This document shows positions 18,046 to 25,634 of a DNA stretch of 64,000 nucleotides, piece after piece. Positions within the stretch are counted from its first letter, which is position 1. Every line of letters starts with the position of its first letter. The DNA lies in the NCBI GenBank assembly GCA_016713335.1, contig JADJPH010000033.1:1-64000 (forward strand), written 5' to 3'. Under the pieces are notes generated by a model. That model ran no database searches and was not told the origin of the DNA. It saw nothing but the letters and a program-made list of their open reading frames with translations. The position numbers and the translations under genes are program-made. The DNA is from Candidatus Fredericiella danica (lineage in GTDB: Bacteria; Chloroflexota; Anaerolineae; Caldilineales; Caldilineaceae).

Positions 18046-18302
18046 TCGACCTCCTTCGAGCGTTAAATTGTGCCCTTTGGTGTAGGTGTGGGGACAAGCG
18101 CTTAGGGTGTAGGGCGCGATACGACCCTTGCTAGATCAGTGTAGGAATTAACACTAAAAAATACAGCCGACATTTGGCGTTTCCTCTACGTAGATACTAC
18201 GCAGAGGAATGCGTGATCTCGCCTGAATTCCTCTCTGGCTTTGCGAATGTCTGGCTTTCCGACGTGGCAGGAGGGCTTTTTGCGTGCGGTGGGTCGGACT
18301 CG

Positions 18303-18590
18303 TCAGGTAGCGCTGTTGCACGTGCGGGCGGCGATGCGGGTGCTGACAAAGAGGAAGAGGATCGCGAAGGCGCCGAGCAGACCACCCCATCGGCGCCCAG
18401 GCCACCAGGGCAGGATATCGCCCAACAGCCGGGGCAGGAGACTCGCTTCGAGCAGGATCACAGGCGCGCGGAAGCGTGGGGTGTAGTGCATCCGGATGCA
18501 CTACACCGCCGGGAAGACGATCGGGGCGTGCGCGAAGATCATGGTCATCACGAAGCCCAGGAAGAGGGCATGGATGTTGGCTTCGTCATC
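18303..18590 (-). pseudogene. Remnant of a polytopic membrane protein (NnrS/HCO-like C-terminus)
   Basis: From 18590 leftward one frame reads DDEANIHALFLGFVMTMIFA then HAPIVFPAV, and after an in-frame TAG (18501-18503) the same frame continues from ATG 18491 as MHYTPRFRAPVILLEASLLP and a final helix, ending at 18303. Both pieces look like the conserved C-terminal helices of one heme-copper-oxidase/NnrS-like membrane protein. No start codon exists: a TGA in the same frame precedes the first piece, which begins in the last codons of the upstream cupin gene. The break coincides exactly with a 28-bp perfect palindrome. The locus is therefore truncated at its 5' end and interrupted, or mis-assembled. 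The remaining gap down to the heptaheme gene (18046-18302) shows no gene. Confidence 0.55.
18480..18507. repeat. 28-bp perfect palindrome
   Basis: The 28 bases centred between 18493 and 18494 are a perfect palindrome with no loop; the central part reads TGCATCCGGATGCA. It sits exactly where the membrane-protein remnant is interrupted by a stop codon. It may be a fold-back or repair junction, or a protein-binding dyad. Confidence 0.75.
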
Positions 18591-18909
18591 CGATCATAAC
18601 CAGAAGCATGACTGTCTCTTCCTCGGCGTGGATACTGTGGGGCAGGTGCGGCTGCATGCGGACCAGCGCGCCCGGGCCTACCTTTTCCTGATGGTCGCCG
18701 AGTTTCAGTTGGGCAGAACCGCGCACGAAATATAGCAGCGCCTCTTTGCTGGCGGTGTGCTCCGACAACTCCTGTCCTGCCGCAAAGCCAAAGACAATCA
18801 TGCGCGTAACGTCCCCCTGATAGACTGTGCGGCTGACGATGCTGTCTGGGGGAATGGAGGAGACGGCAGCCGCCGCATCCACCAATAGAAAGAATGGCGC
18901 GTCACTCAT
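18586..18909 (-). CDS. Cupin-domain protein
   Basis: A 107-residue single-domain cupin. The first cupin motif is EHTASKEALLYFVRG, with the usual metal positions partly replaced (His kept, Glu kept), and the second is PGALVRMQPHLPHSIHAEEE with two histidines. Such small cupins often bind Fe, Mn or Ni and act as sensors or dioxygenases; no substrate can be named. It follows the protoglobin-MoaD gene on the same strand (41 bp gap), and a second cupin precedes that gene, so the three may function together. Confidence 0.82.
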   Translation of the reverse strand: MSDAPFFLLVDAAAAVSSIPPDSIVSRTVYQGDVTRMIVFGFAAGQELSEHTASKEALLYFVRGSAQLKLGDHQEKVGPGALVRMQPHLPHSIHAEEETVMLLVMIG

Positions 18910-18950
18910 GGGATGTTCCTTTTGAATAAATCAATCACTATCGTCAAAGC

Positions 18951-19872
18951 TTACCGGCCAGGAGGGAATACGTGGATCTCGTCGCCCGCGCTTAACGGTA
19001 GCGACGGGCCGCCGATATAGCTCAAATCCTTGCCGTTGAGGAGGACCCGCCACATCGGCTTGACGGCATAGGCTGGCCGCGCCTCGAACCAGGGGGTGCC
19101 GTGGGCGTCGACGTGTTCGCCCTCGCGCCATTCGATGTCGAAGACTTCGGAGCGGGCTTGCGGAAAGTAGTCAAAGAATCTGCGGAGCGCATTCTGCACA
19201 TCCACCCCCTCCGGGAGGTGCATCGTGAGCGCCTGCGCGCCCGTTACCGTGCGCATCCGGCCGAAAAGGGCGAAGTTGACGGTGCAATCTCCGGCGTTGA
19301 GCGCTATCGCCGCCTGATATCCCAGTTGCATTAAATGCAAGTGCAGGGTCAGCACTTTATTCCAGCCAGAGAGCGCCAGCGGAATGACGGGATTACCTGG
19401 CATTTCCTCGACAAGGAAGCGCGCAAAGGTGGCGTTGACGAGGCTGATTGAGCCGGTTATGTAGACGGGCGGCACATGCACGCGGCGTAGGGCCGTGCGC
19501 CGCATGGAACTTGCCGGCGCGAAAGAGATAGTGGGCCAGGTCAGTGCTGAAGTCCATGCCCAGCAGGCGCGCCAGCCAAACCGTGAAAAAGCGGCGGCGT
19601 TCGGAAAGGTGCGCAGGGTCGGCGCCGCTCTCCCAACCGAGGATTGCGGCGGTTTCGGCATTTTGCAGCAGGTAGTTATAAGTGCCAACAACCAGTTCGT
19701 GGCCGCGCTTGAAGAGCGCTTCCACGCTGGCGAGCATGGCGCCCATTTCCGGTTCGCTGATGGCGAGAAAAGCTCGCATGCGTTGCCATTCTTCTTCGGG
19801 AAGGGGGCTTAGCCCGTCAATCTGCCAGATCTGCGGTTTGCCCGCGCCATTGATTGCTGCAAATGGATCCAT
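18951..19872 (-). CDS. Protoglobin fused to a MoaD/ThiS-like domain (one frame break)
   Basis: The protein starts at ATG 19872 (AGGAGGAG just upstream) and is about 306 residues. Residues about 20-190 match the protoglobin/globin-sensor fold: LPEEEWQRMRAFL at the start, LLQNAETAAILG, and the F-helix region HAAHGP..RVHVPPVYITGS with the likely proximal heme histidine. Residues about 200-306 form a MoaD/ThiS-like beta-grasp domain (VNFALFGRMRTVTGAQ ... WRVLLNGKD ... LSAGDEIHVFPPGR). The protein ends PPGR rather than the Gly-Gly needed for adenylation, so sulfur carriage by the usual route is unlikely. A single frame break at about 19488 (an extra base in CCCTACGCC) lies within the globin part. 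The globin-to-MoaD junction itself is in one uninterrupted frame, so the fusion is real. Likely an NO/O2 sensor or scavenger next to the nos genes (inference). Confidence 0.75.
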
Positions 19873-19882
19873 TGTGCTCCTC

Positions 19883-20263
19883 CTAACCGAGTCGTTTCCG
19901 AAGCGCCCTGCCGAGCAATTTGCCGATGTGGCGCGGATAGATGCGATCCTGATAGGTGACGCGCACCGTCCACGGTTCGGCGCCGGTGTTCTCCATACTG
20001 TGGCGCGTGCCGGCAGGCACAAAGACACATTTGCCGGGTTGGCATTCGATCGGCAGCCCGTTGACTACCATACTGCCGGCGCCGGCAACGATGTCAAAGA
20101 GTTCATGTGCATTTTCATGTACATGATCCGCAATCGATGCGCCTGCAGGGAGGACGACAAGATAGGCGCGCAGTTCTTCATGTTCGAAGAGCCGGACATG
20201 TTGAATCGTGCCGGTGTTGGCATTGACGTAGCTGTTGATGTTAAGTTGGCCAGGTTGAATCAT
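19883..20263 (-). CDS. Cupin-domain protein
   Basis: A 126-residue cupin. Motif 1 (HVHENAHELFDIVAGAG) has the complete HxH...E metal ligands, and motif 2 (CVFVPAGTRHSMENTG) has the final histidine, so metal binding is expected. The best-known relatives are small redox or sugar-binding cupins of unspecified activity. The gene ends 10 bp upstream of the protoglobin-MoaD start on the same strand and lies 68 bp after the cytochrome c gene. This suggests an operon continuing from the nos cluster. Confidence 0.85.
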   Translation of the reverse strand: MIQPGQLNINSYVNANTGTIQHVRLFEHEELRAYLVVLPAGASIADHVHENAHELFDIVAGAGSMVVNGLPIECQPGKCVFVPAGTRHSMENTGAEPWTVRVTYQDRIYPRHIGKLLGRALRKRLG

Positions 20264-20331
20264 GGTGTACTCTGTGCGAATGCGGGGGAATTGGCTGGCA
20301 GCACTATGCTGCCAGCCGGATTGGGCCGGAA

Positions 20332-20748
20332 TTACTGTTGGTGGAGGCTGCGGATGTATGCCACGAGATTGGCGAGATCCTGATCGTTGAGTGCAGGATT
20401 GCCCCCCTTCGGCGGCATGGCAACTTTCGTGGTGTTCAGCGGATCGGTGACGTCGCGCCCCTTCTTCAGGAACTCGAGCATTTGAGCGTCGTCGTTCTCG
20501 GCAACGAAGGTGCTGACTTTGAGGTCTTTGCCCAGCCCCTGCACGCCTTCGCCATTGGGGCCGTGACAGGCGACACAGGCCGTTGCAAAGAGCTTTTTCC
20601 CGGCTTCCGCATCACCAGCGGTCGCAACAGGTTGGCCGGCAGCCGATTCCGCGGCTGCTGGTTCCGCTTTCTCTTCGCCGCCACCACAAGCGGCCAGCGC
20701 CAAGACCGCAATCAGAATGACCACGGTGAGGATAAGTGCCTTCTTCAT
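20332..20748 (-). CDS. Monoheme cytochrome c lipoprotein, likely NosZ electron donor
   Basis: A 138-residue class I cytochrome c with a lipoprotein signal (LALAACGGG; lipidated Cys at about residue 21), an Ala/Glu linker, one heme motif CVACHG at about residue 58 and the distal methionine in KVAMPPKGG. It would be anchored on the outer face of the membrane. Clade II nos clusters commonly contain one or two such cytochromes that replace the NosR route by passing electrons from the bc complex to NosZ. Its position as the last gene of the nos cluster, after nosL (145 bp), supports this role. Confidence 0.88.
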   Translation of the reverse strand: MKKALILTVVILIAVLALAACGGGEEKAEPAAAESAAGQPVATAGDAEAGKKLFATACVACHGPNGEGVQGLGKDLKVSTFVAENDDAQMLEFLKKGRDVTDPLNTTKVAMPPKGGNPALNDQDLANLVAYIRSLHQQ

Positions 20749-20893
20749 CTCGGTTCTCCTTACTCTGCAAGTTTATGATTGGAGGCCATCTCGAAAACCA
20801 ACCTGAAACCTAACGTTCGCACAGCCTGGCAATTCGAGCATGCCATGAGTATCTTACGAAAATGTTGCGGATTCGTGGAAAAAATTAAACCCA

Positions 20894-21367
20894 TCAATGA
20901 CCGTGCTCCGCCATCGCCTCTTCGATACGTAGTTTGTCCCAATCCAGGGGCTTGACCCCGTACTGAGCAGCGAATGCATCGGCATCAGCCTGCTGCGCAA
21001 ACGCGGCGATGCCGTGATTCATGGGCGACTTGATCTGGTCGCTCACGACGTAGGATGCGGTTTTGGCGGCAATCCACGCTTCGCTGTTGAAGTCATGGAC
21101 CCACCACTCGACCGCCTTCAGCGTCTGATTCTTTTGCATGTGCGCCAGCATATCGCCGACGTCGTCGAAGATGTAACTTTCAAAGCGTCCGGGTTCCTTT
21201 TCGACGGCGTAGGCGCCGGCAAAACGTGCATCGTTGATGATCATGCCGCAGTCGCTGCAGACATCTTCGCTGTAGTGAATCTTGGGTGGCTCTGGCGTCC
21301 CTTGGTTTGCCCCACAGGCGACAAGCATCACCATGACCCCCAAGAGCAGCGTGACGATCCGCTTCAT
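20894..21367 (-). CDS. nosL: NosL copper chaperone lipoprotein
   Basis: NosL delivers Cu(I) for assembly of the CuZ site of N2O reductase. The 157-residue protein has a lipoprotein signal ending MLVACGAN and the NosL copper motif CSDCGMIINDARFAGAY, with the conserved phenylalanine/aspartate core (YIFDDVGDML, WWVHDF) further on. ATG 21367 is preceded by GGAGGAGAT; an earlier in-frame ATG at 21403 is less likely. The gene directly follows nosY (about 43 bp from the nosY stop to this start). Length and motifs are normal. Confidence 0.94.
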   Translation of the reverse strand: MKRIVTLLLGVMVMLVACGANQGTPEPPKIHYSEDVCSDCGMIINDARFAGAYAVEKEPGRFESYIFDDVGDMLAHMQKNQTLKAVEWWVHDFNSEAWIAAKTASYVVSDQIKSPMNHGIAAFAQQADADAFAAQYGVKPLDWDKLRIEEAMAEHGH

Positions 21368-21409
21368 ATCTCCTCCAAAAAAGTCATCCGATGGGTATAC
21401 CATCAGCCA

Positions 21410-22243
21410 CTACAGATCGCTCCGATTGGCGAAGCGTAGGTAGGCAAAGGCCGCCGGCGCCACGATCCAGAGTGCAAGCACGGCCAAGAAAAGCCAGCGC
21501 AGGCTGCGCCCGTATTCCTGCAGTGCATAGATGCCGGCTGGCCCCAAAATATCCAGTGAAGTGTTGATCTCAAGGATGGACGCCATCTTAAAGACCTGCA
21601 AAGGATTGCTGAGCGACAGGAGAAAGAGTTCTCCAACCGGCATCCGCATCGCAATGGCCGTGCCCATCAATCCCAGGTCGCCAAGGAAGACGAATGCCAG
21701 CCACAGAAACAAGCCAATCCCGATGGCGACCCCGGCGCGTTTGGTCAATGCCGAGATCAGGAAACCGGCGCTCAACATGGTGAGGCTCAACAGGAAGGTC
21801 TGCCAGACAAGCCTGACATAACTCAGTGGGTTGCTGGCGCCGCCGCCATTTGCCGCCATGACCAGACCGGCAATGCCAAACCCCAGGGTCAATGAGGCGA
21901 GCAGACAGAGCATCAGCCCAAGATATTTGCCGGCAAAGACCTCTAACCGCGTCACCGGCTGCGCCAGCAAATAGGCCAGGGTGCCATGCTCCTGTTCGCC
22001 CGCCAGGCTCTGCGCGCCGATTGTGAGCGCCATCAGCGGGACAATCAGCAGCACGAGGTTGATCAAGCTGGCGGCAGTGCGCCCAAAACCGGCAAAACCA
22101 GAAATACCGGCGCCCGCGAGCGCCATGTAGGAAAATGCAAGCGCTAAACCCACAAAGGCAATGGTGTACAGGACGAACCACCGGTTATGTAGTGCGTCGC
22201 GCATTTCTTTTTGGGCGATGATCCAAATGGTACGGATGCTCAT
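21410..22243 (-). CDS. nosY: NosY, ABC permease for NosZ maturation
   Basis: A 277-residue six-helix ABC-2 type permease of the NosY family. It opens with the family sequence WIIAQKEMRDALHNRWFVLY, and has GEQEHGTLAYLLAQPVTRLE in the first cytoplasmic loop and the C-terminal LGPAGIYALQEYGRSLRW region. With NosF and NosD it forms the NosDFY complex that supports sulfur/copper loading of N2O reductase. It lies 56 bp downstream of nosF and is followed by nosL. No frame break is seen. Confidence 0.94.
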   Translation of the reverse strand: MSIRTIWIIAQKEMRDALHNRWFVLYTIAFVGLALAFSYMALAGAGISGFAGFGRTAASLINLVLLIVPLMALTIGAQSLAGEQEHGTLAYLLAQPVTRLEVFAGKYLGLMLCLLASLTLGFGIAGLVMAANGGGASNPLSYVRLVWQTFLLSLTMLSAGFLISALTKRAGVAIGIGLFLWLAFVFLGDLGLMGTAIAMRMPVGELFLLSLSNPLQVFKMASILEINTSLDILGPAGIYALQEYGRSLRWLFLAVLALWIVAPAAFAYLRFANRSDL

Positions 22244-22299
22244 GGGTTACCTCTTGATATCACATATCCGGGGACGACGCAAACGAATAGCGATACGCA

Positions 22300-23169
22300 C
22301 TATTCCGCTTCAACATCTGATAGATGCACGAAGTCAACGACGCAGATATCAGCGGCGCTCAAGGCATGGATGGGGCGGGCTTTGTCGCCGTGTGCGACGT
22401 CGACGATAACGCCGACGCCGTTGCGGCGCACGGTGAAGCCGTCGTCCTGGAGCACGGTCAGCGCGGTGTCAAGACTGGCTGCCGGCACCCGGAGTTTGAC
22501 CTGCGAACGCCAGCCCAATCGCTTCGGCAATTCGGCAGCAGTGCAGGTGAGGCGCACCTGGCCGCGGTCCATGACCAACACGCGATCCGCTAGTGTCTCG
22601 ATCTCTTCGAGGCGATGCGACGTGAAGACAATCGTCTTGCCCGCCGCTTTCACATTGGCCAACAATTGCAGGAGCGCGTCACGGGCGCCCGCATCGAGAT
22701 TCGACGTCGGTTCGTCCATGACGATCACCGGCGGATCGCCAAGCAAGGCAAGCGCCACCGCGAGCCGCTGCTTCATACCGCCGGAGAGGGCGCCGACCTT
22801 TTTGTCAAGGTGTTCGGCGAGACCGACCTGTTCGAGCAGTTCGGCGGGTTGTTGCGCTGGAGCTCGTTTTAATTGGCCAAAGTAGCGTGTGAGTTCGAGC
22901 GTTCCCATGTCATTGTAAAATGACTGCGCCTGGGGGACATAGCCGATCTGGCCGCGCGCCTGTCGCCCCTGTTTCTGCACGTCAAAGTCATTGACTGCAA
23001 TGGACCCCTTGTACTTGAGCAGCCCAAGCAAGCACTTGATGACGGTCGTCTTGCCGGCGCCATTGGGACCCCAGAGCGCCACTGCCGCCTGTGGTTCAAC
23101 TGTGAGACTCAGGTCGGCTACGGCGGCATAGTCGCCGAACTTCTTCGTCACATGCGAGAAATTGATCAT
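22300..23169 (-). CDS. nosF: NosF, ABC ATPase for NosZ maturation
   Basis: A 289-residue ATP-binding subunit with Walker A GPNGAGKTT, signature LSGGMKQRLAVALALL, Walker B PVIVMDEPTSNLD and an H-loop in VFTSHRLEE. The C-terminal 80 residues form the small domain typical of NosF/CcmA-like ATPases. ATG 23169 overlaps the nosD stop (ATGA), so the frame extending upstream to 23262 is not used. It partners NosY (permease) and NosD (periplasmic beta-helix) in the NosDFY transporter. Confidence 0.95.
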   Translation of the reverse strand: MINFSHVTKKFGDYAAVADLSLTVEPQAAVALWGPNGAGKTTVIKCLLGLLKYKGSIAVNDFDVQKQGRQARGQIGYVPQAQSFYNDMGTLELTRYFGQLKRAPAQQPAELLEQVGLAEHLDKKVGALSGGMKQRLAVALALLGDPPVIVMDEPTSNLDAGARDALLQLLANVKAAGKTIVFTSHRLEEIETLADRVLVMDRGQVRLTCTAAELPKRLGWRSQVKLRVPAASLDTALTVLQDDGFTVRRNGVGVIVDVAHGDKARPIHALSAADICVVDFVHLSDVEAE

Positions 23170-24642
23170 GAGTGCCTTCCACTTCCGATCGTGACAGGTG
23201 CAGCCGGCGTGCGTCTGCGTTTGACGAAGGTGGTGCGCGTCCCTGCGAAGAGCAGTGCACAAGCCATCGCGACCATGCCCAACGCAACCAGGGCATTTTC
23301 AAGCGTAGGCGCCTGCGGCACGCCGCGTACGGAGGGTAGTAAGGGTGGTGCAACCAGCGGATTTGGATCCGCCATCTTTGGCTGCGGCTGAAAGATCGGG
23401 AACGCCTTGGCGGCCAGATCGAGCGCATTGGTTGCCGGACTCAATTGGAAGAGTCGCAGACCAGGGTGTTTGTCCATCAGATTTTCGTAGAGCGACCGCT
23501 GTTCGTAGGCCAGGTCGCCAACACCATCCTGATCGGCGTCGAAACCGGCGTAGTCGCTCCAGTAGTTGCCACGGCCGTCGACGGCCCACGTATTTCGTAA
23601 AAGGTTGCCTTCGCCCGCCACCATGATCTGTTCGTTGTTGTCGAGAAAAATGTTCTCGTGGTAGACGTTGTTTTTTGTCCCAGGCAACATGACGATTGCG
23701 GCGTCGTTATAGGCCAGCAGGTTGCGGTTGAATTCAACCCTGGCGTTGGGATTGACCGGTGACATGTCGGTGTAGACGCCGACGCGATTGCTGACGATCC
23801 GGTTGCCTTCAAATTGTCCATTGTTGATTTCTTTGAGTCCCAGTCCATAGCCGCTGGGACCGCGGTTATCGTAGAGCAGGTTTGCGGACCAGCCGATAGT
23901 TGTCGCCGTACATCAGATAGATGCCGACGGAGTTGTGCCGCAGCACGTTGTCTTCAATGAGATGATCATCGGTGGACATAAAGTGCAGTCCATACCGGTT
24001 ATGTTCCATCAGGTTGCCGCGCACCGTCGTTCCCGGCGAAAACCAGATGACGGAGTCACGTGAATCGTGTACATGATTGTTCTCAATCAGGGCATTGGCG
24101 CTGTACCAAATCTTGAGCCCATCGCCACGCCGTGAGATGTCGAGTGCTTTGCCGTCGATTTCATTCCCGCGGATCACGCTGTCCGGCGCGTTGTGCAGGT
24201 AGATGCCAAAAAGTGCGTCCTCCACGCGATTGTTTTCCAGCGTGATCCGTTTGCCGGTCGCCGTGATGCCGGCGTGTTCGGCGTCCAGGGAGGTTCCGCT
24301 CCCGCTTACGACAAAACCCCGCACGGTGACGTCGTCGGCGTCGATCACCACAACATCGCTGTCACCGGCGCCCTGGATGACCGGCATCCCCTCACCTTCC
24401 AGGACGATGGGTTTGGTGATTTCAATGGGTCCGGCGTAGACGCCTGCAGGAACAAGAATGGTCGAGCCTGGTTGCGCCGCGGCAATTGCTGCGTGCAGGT
24501 CGAATTCGGCAGCTTGTGCGTGCGTCATGGCTGGGGCTGAGCAACTGAGCGCGGCCACGACGATGAGCATCGCCCCCGTCCGCACTGCGCTGCGGGTCAG
24601 CGTTCTGTTTAGCCATTTCTGGGCCAGTTGTCGCCTGTCCAT
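23166..24642 (-). CDS. nosD: NosD periplasmic copper-maturation protein (one frame break)
   Basis: NosD is a right-handed parallel beta-helix that carries NosZ maturation factors from the NosFY transporter. The locus reads from ATG 24642 with an N-terminal signal (hydrophobic AMLIVVAALSCSAPAMTHAQ), then CASH/NosD repeats (GITATGKRITLENNRVEDAL, SVGIYLMYGDNY) and the conserved GGCG-type core GNYWSDYAGFDADQDGVGD. It ends with a C-terminal membrane helix (about 23230-23290). At about 23881-23883 an AAA run breaks the frame; with AA it reads NLLYDNRGPSGYGLGLKEIN, the most conserved NosD motif. The break is thus likely an indel error. Total length about 491 residues. Confidence 0.9.
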
Positions 24643-24680
24643 ACCATTCCTCATAAAGTCTATCGATGCACCAAGCGCTT

Positions 24681-24718
24681 CCCCCCGTCCGTCAGAGCAC
24701 CATCCCGTGAGGGTGGTG
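24681..24718 (-). repeat. Copy of a dispersed hairpin repeat
   Basis: Upstream of nosD, read on the minus strand, the segment contains CACCCTCACGGGATGGTGCT followed by CTGACGGACGGGG. The same unit (CACCCTGACGGGATGGTGC) occurs three times at 37.36-37.48 kb. The core folds as CACCA/TGGTG plus CCC/GGG around a four-base loop. The rest of this 168-bp gap contains degenerate ATCCGT repeats and no gene. Confidence 0.6.
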
Positions 24719-24810
24719 AGTGCCTGGCAAACGCCAAAGCGTCCGTGCAATCCGTGTCATCCGATTAATCCGTGATTCAGCCAGCAGAGGCTTCTGCCGC
24801 GGCTAACCAC

Positions 24811-25476
24811 TTACTCACGTGCGTGGCTCTGTTTATCCACCAGCGGTTTGTAGGCACGCCGGTGGAAGAACAGCCCCACTGCAATCAGGCCTGAAGACCA
24901 CATGGCCAACCAGAAACCGCTGAGGAGTCTAGGCACCGTGCTGAACTGGGCGATGTTGCCGGTCCAGAGCACGGGTGGGATGAACGGATCGACGCTGCTT
25001 GACAGTGCAGCAGTAGGATCCAGGTTCATCCCAAAATTGGCGAGCCAGAACTGCAGGTCCAGCACGAAGATCAGGGGTAAAAATAGCGCTGGCAGCGCCA
25101 GCAGAGCCGCCCACCGGTTATGAACAAAGGCCGCGGCCAGAATCAGCATGGAGACCGCAATGATCCCAAAGACCGAAATGGTCCGTTCGAATTCGGCAGC
25201 TTCGCCGAGTGGGCGCATGCCGATATAGTGATTCAGCCCATCAATCTCGGCAATGTCCCCTGTCATCTGATTGATATAGGCGGTGACAGATAGCCCTGCG
25301 GGATACTGGGGGGCCACCAACTTCAGGCGCCACCACGGTCGTGGAATCGAGATAACGAGCAGAATGGCCGCGGCAACGAACAGCAACGTTGGAATCATGT
25401 AGCGAGCGCGGTGCGCTTTGAACTCATCAGGAGGAACCCGTGGCCCCAGAACTTTCTCAATTTCACTCGACATCAC
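24811..25476 (-). CDS. Conserved nos-cluster membrane protein, four helices
   Basis: A 221-residue protein located between nosZ and nosD, as is usual for an uncharacterised membrane protein in clade II nos clusters. Four hydrophobic helices are seen (about residues 27-46, 100-122, 125-150 and 185-205). Between the first two lies a periplasmic loop with YINQMTGDIAEIDGLNHYIG followed by MRPLGEAAEF; the NHYIGMRPL element is the recognisable family mark and may bind metal or interact with NosZ. No enzymatic motif is present. Its role in NosZ maturation or electron supply is inferred from constant gene order. The last codons are partly duplicated in the gap upstream (see 25511-25612). Confidence 0.82.
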   Translation of the reverse strand: MMSSEIEKVLGPRVPPDEFKAHRARYMIPTLLFVAAAILLVISIPRPWWRLKLVAPQYPAGLSVTAYINQMTGDIAEIDGLNHYIGMRPLGEAAEFERTISVFGIIAVSMLILAAAFVHNRWAALLALPALFLPLIFVLDLQFWLANFGMNLDPTAALSSSVDPFIPPVLWTGNIAQFSTVPRLLSGFWLAMWSSGLIAVGLFFHRRAYKPLVDKQSHARE

Positions 25477-25510
25477 ACGCCTACCCTTCTGGATCTTTCC
25501 TGAACTCAGT

Positions 25511-25612
25511 CAGGTGACTGGACTTCCACGCCAACCACTTACTTACGTGCGTGGCTCTGACATTGTCGTTGCCAACACAGGCGTGGCTCTGACATTGAAG
25601 TCCAATCACCTG
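25511..25612. repeat. Inverted repeat between nosZ and downstream gene
   Basis: CAGGTGACTGGACTTC (25511-25526) pairs with GAAGTCCAATCACCTG (25597-25612) with one mismatch, enclosing 70 bases. The loop contains two direct copies of GCGTGGCTCTGACATTG, plus a near copy of the CCACTTACTCACGTGCGTGG segment from the 3' end of the adjacent membrane gene. It could be an intra-operon processing or attenuation structure immediately after nosZ. Confidence 0.5.
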
Positions 25613-25634
25613 GCCTCTTTCTCACTGCTTCACA

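Noticed and set aside
18174..18599. 141-codon plus-strand frame over the membrane-gene remnant
   Set aside because: The minus strand reads clear transmembrane helices (HALFLGFVMTMIFA), while the plus-strand translation has no protein-like features.
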